Part shown: piece after piece, positions 62,630-64,000 of the stretch
Layout of the letters: every line of letters starts with the position of its first letter
Numbering within the stretch: the stretch's first letter is position 1
Source: Pseudomonas gingeri
GTDB taxonomy: Bacteria; Pseudomonadota; Gammaproteobacteria; Pseudomonadales; Pseudomonadaceae
Assembly (NCBI RefSeq): GCF_013385425.1
Contig: NZ_JACAQA010000013.1
Coordinates: forward strand, 39,456 to 103,455
Length of the DNA: 64,000 bases
Direction of reading: 5' to 3'
The notes under the pieces: generated by a model
Database searches by the model: none
The model's input: the letters and a program-made list of their open reading frames with translations, nothing else
What the model was told of the DNA's origin: nothing
Made by a program: the position numbers and the translations under genes

Positions 62630-62767
62630 GTGGCTGAAAACCGCAATCAAGAATCTGGATGACGCAGCCGCCTATATCGCGGCTCGGACAACCCACAAGC
62701 AGCTCAAGCCTTCATGATTGAGGTCCGTGCCAGCGCTCAACGGCTGGCGCAGCTTCCCGCGATATAA
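62613..62767 (+). pseudogene. Frameshifted and truncated RelE/ParE-type toxin
   Basis: GTG 62613, overlapping the antitoxin end, opens TRVEWLKTAIKNLDDAAAYIAA, the normal N-terminus of ParE/RelE toxins, but the frame then stops at TGA about 62718. Shifting frame within about 62685-62690 recovers SDNPQAAQAFMIEVRASAQRLAQLP, which continues the family pattern until a TAA at 62765. The last 40 or so residues, with the catalytic/gyrase-binding strands, are missing. The toxin is therefore dead. Confidence 0.75.
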
Positions 62768-62791
62768 CGCCCTTTTTCAGACGCCAAAAAC

Positions 62792-62832
62792 CACAAACCC
62801 CCGACTTTCTCTAGGAAAATCAGGGGTTTGTG
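62792..62832 (-). terminator. Terminator downstream of tRNA-Ser
   Basis: On the minus strand, 12 bases after the tRNA end, CACAAACCCC pairs with GGGGTTTGTG (62823-62832 with 62792-62801), followed by GGTTTTTGG. Fits a tRNA terminator. Confidence 0.7.
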
Positions 62833-62843
62833 TTTGCAGAATG

Positions 62844-62933
62844 TGGCGGTGAAGGAGAGATTCGAACTCTCGATACAGTTTCCTGTATACACACTTTCCA
62901 GGCGTGCTCCTTAAGCCACTCGGACACTTCACC
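62844..62933 (-). tRNA. tRNA-Ser (anticodon GGA), CCA encoded
   Basis: A 90-base tRNA with long variable arm. Acceptor stem GGTGAAG/CTTCACC, discriminator G and encoded CCA; D-arm GTCCGAGTGGCTTAAGGA; anticodon loop CTGGAAA giving anticodon GGA (reads UCC/UCU); T-loop GTTCGAATC. A long variable arm is expected for serine. tRNA genes are common integration sites, and a decayed toxin-antitoxin and BRO gene lie beside it, but no integrase or att repeat was found in the window. Confidence 0.97.
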
Positions 62934-63253
62934 GTATCTCGTCAAACCTATTCAGTCTGTCGAGGCGCGCTAATGTAGTCGAAAGCTTTTCCGATGGCAA
63001 AGGTTTTTTTCAGAATTTTCATGCGGTTAAGTCGATCAGTCGCACTCCCCCAGCCCCTCGGCCCGCGGAGCAGGGCAAAACCGCCAATCTCCGGCCCGGC
63101 GCGTAGCGCTCTATCCTCTCCACAGCAGGCCCGCCGCAAGCCGTCCACCCGGCCCACGGGCGGAAAAGCCTGACTCACCAGTCAGTCACGGCGCTTTACC
63201 TGACCCCAACGGCTGGGTAACGTCTGCCCCACTTCTATATAAGGAATTGCGTC
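62934..63253. other. 320-base region between tRNA-Ser and the crotonase gene
   Basis: No gene is seen. It should hold the leftward tRNA promoter and the rightward crotonase promoter; I cannot assign them with confidence. AAGGA 8 bases before the crotonase ATG is a good ribosome site. Confidence 0.55.
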
Positions 63254-63943
63254 ATGAGTGAATTGATCTCTTACCACCTCGACGACGGTATCGCGACCCT
63301 GACCTTGAGCAATGGCAAGGTCAATGCCATTTCCCCGGACGTGATTGCCGCGTTCAACGCCGCCCTGGACCAGGCCACCGCCGACCGCGCTATCGTGATC
63401 ATCACCGGCCAGCCCGGTATCCTGTCCGGCGGCTACGACCTGAAAGTGATGACCGCCGGTCCCAGGGAAGCCGTCAGCCTGGTGACCGCCGGTTCCACCC
63501 TCGCCCGCCGCCTGCTGTCCCACCCTTTCCCGGTGATCGTCGCCTGCCCGGGGCACGCGGTGGCCAAGGGTGCTTTCCTGTTGCTCTCGGCCGACTATCG
63601 CATCGGCGTCGAAGGGCCGTTCAGCATCGGCCTGAATGAAGTGCAGATCGGCATGACCATGCACCACGCCGGGATCGAACTGGCCCGCGATCGCCTGCGT
63701 CGTTCGGCATTCCACCGCTCGGTGATCAATGGCGAGATGTTCAACCCGCAGGATGCCGTGGATGCCGGCTTCCTCGACAAGGTGGTAGCCGCCGATGCGC
63801 TGAAGGACACCGCACTCGCCGCCGCCCAGGCGCTGAAGAAGATCAATATGACCGCCCACAAGAACACCAAGCTGAAAGTGCGCAAGGCGCTGCTGGACAC
63901 CCTGGATAACGCGATCATTCTCGATCAGGAACATATGGGCTAA
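63254..63943 (+). CDS. Enoyl-CoA hydratase/isomerase (crotonase) family protein
   Basis: A 229-residue crotonase-fold protein. The N-terminus (DGIATLTLSNGKVNAIS) and the oxyanion-hole segment GILSGGYDLKVM near 55-66 are typical. The second glycine motif is PGHAVAKGAFLLLSADYRIGVEG near 97-119, followed by FSIGLNEVQIGMTM. Catalytic glutamates at the standard positions are not clear, so its reaction (hydration, isomerisation or other) cannot be assigned. It is short for the family (usual 255-265) but complete, and lies alone at the window end. Confidence 0.85.
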   Translation: MSELISYHLDDGIATLTLSNGKVNAISPDVIAAFNAALDQATADRAIVIITGQPGILSGGYDLKVMTAGPREAVSLVTAGSTLARRLLSHPFPVIVACPGHAVAKGAFLLLSADYRIGVEGPFSIGLNEVQIGMTMHHAGIELARDRLRRSAFHRSVINGEMFNPQDAVDAGFLDKVVAADALKDTALAAAQALKKINMTAHKNTKLKVRKALLDTLDNAIILDQEHMG

Positions 63944-64000
63944 GCCTCGGGTGTAGGCCTTCAGCGCACAGGCACGCTCAAGGCCGTCAAAAGCTTCGCG

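Noticed and set aside
62844..62933. Integrated element bounded by tRNA-Ser
   Set aside because: No integrase gene or second copy of the tRNA 3' end was seen in the window, so an integrated island can only be suspected.
1..64000. CRISPR arrays, rRNA genes or insertion sequences
   Set aside because: No regularly spaced repeats, rRNA sequence or transposase-like frame with terminal repeats was noticed.

Overview
The window looks like chromosome of a fluorescent-group Pseudomonas. Supporting signs are the GC-rich coding bias, REP-type palindromes, the EF-P/EarP pair with Arg32 in EF-P, a class II DAHP synthase, a dpkA-type piperideine-2-carboxylate reductase, several Pseudomonas-typical DUF genes and a complete flp-tad-rcp locus. 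Genus is inferred from recognised protein families; no search was run.

Region 1 (1-3900) is the 3' end of a type VI secretion vgrG followed by a peptidoglycan-hydrolase-type effector. After it comes an out-of-frame, N-terminally truncated lysozyme-like (pesticin-type) toxin tip that shares an ATGA overlap with an intact, exported LprI-type lysozyme-inhibitor gene. This looks like a remodelled effector/immunity module. Region 2 (3960-16500) is mostly housekeeping: a spermidine-synthase-like protein, DAHP synthase, a YcaQ-type glycosylase, LysR regulators, a TSUP exporter, ohrR/ohr with a palindromic operator candidate, an exported esterase, efp/earP, and small membrane or GreA-like proteins.

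Region 3 (16646-27102) is the most unusual part. Two tandem giant toxin-like genes (about 1,720 residues each) carry a dermonecrotic-toxin-like body and a C-terminal HExxH...TxD...NADS aspzincin-type metalloprotease domain. The first copy is intact. The second is split exactly at the body/protease boundary by a stop/restart ATGA, and its two halves align to copy 1 without loss of a residue. No immunity gene is visible beside them.

Region 4 (27151-39492) is metabolic and transport accessory DNA: dpkA, four LysR/target divergons, an SDR, two MFS carriers, a LysE exporter, a HAD phosphatase, an epoxide-hydrolase-like protein and several DUF genes. One LysR/LysE divergon holds a 31-bp near-complete palindrome. 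Region 5 (39877-44780) is a hybrid histidine kinase (sensor, PAS x2, HisKA, HATPase, REC x2, HPT) followed by a REC-GGDEF diguanylate cyclase.

Region 6 (45089-59049) is the Tad/Flp pilus locus. rcpA, tadD and a DUF3613 gene run on the plus strand. They converge on a minus-strand block that reads, in transcription order, flp, flp, fppA, an unusual winged-helix AAA ATPase, rcpC, tadG/E/F-like genes, tadZ, tadA, tadB and tadC. An AraC-type regulator with a degenerate receiver domain diverges from flp. Region 7 (59227-64000) holds a chemoreceptor with an apparent internal deletion of about 98 residues in its signalling helix, a BRO-type phage antirepressor, and a decayed toxin-antitoxin locus with an intact antitoxin and a frameshifted, truncated ParE/RelE-like toxin. 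It ends with tRNA-Ser(GGA) and a crotonase-family enzyme.
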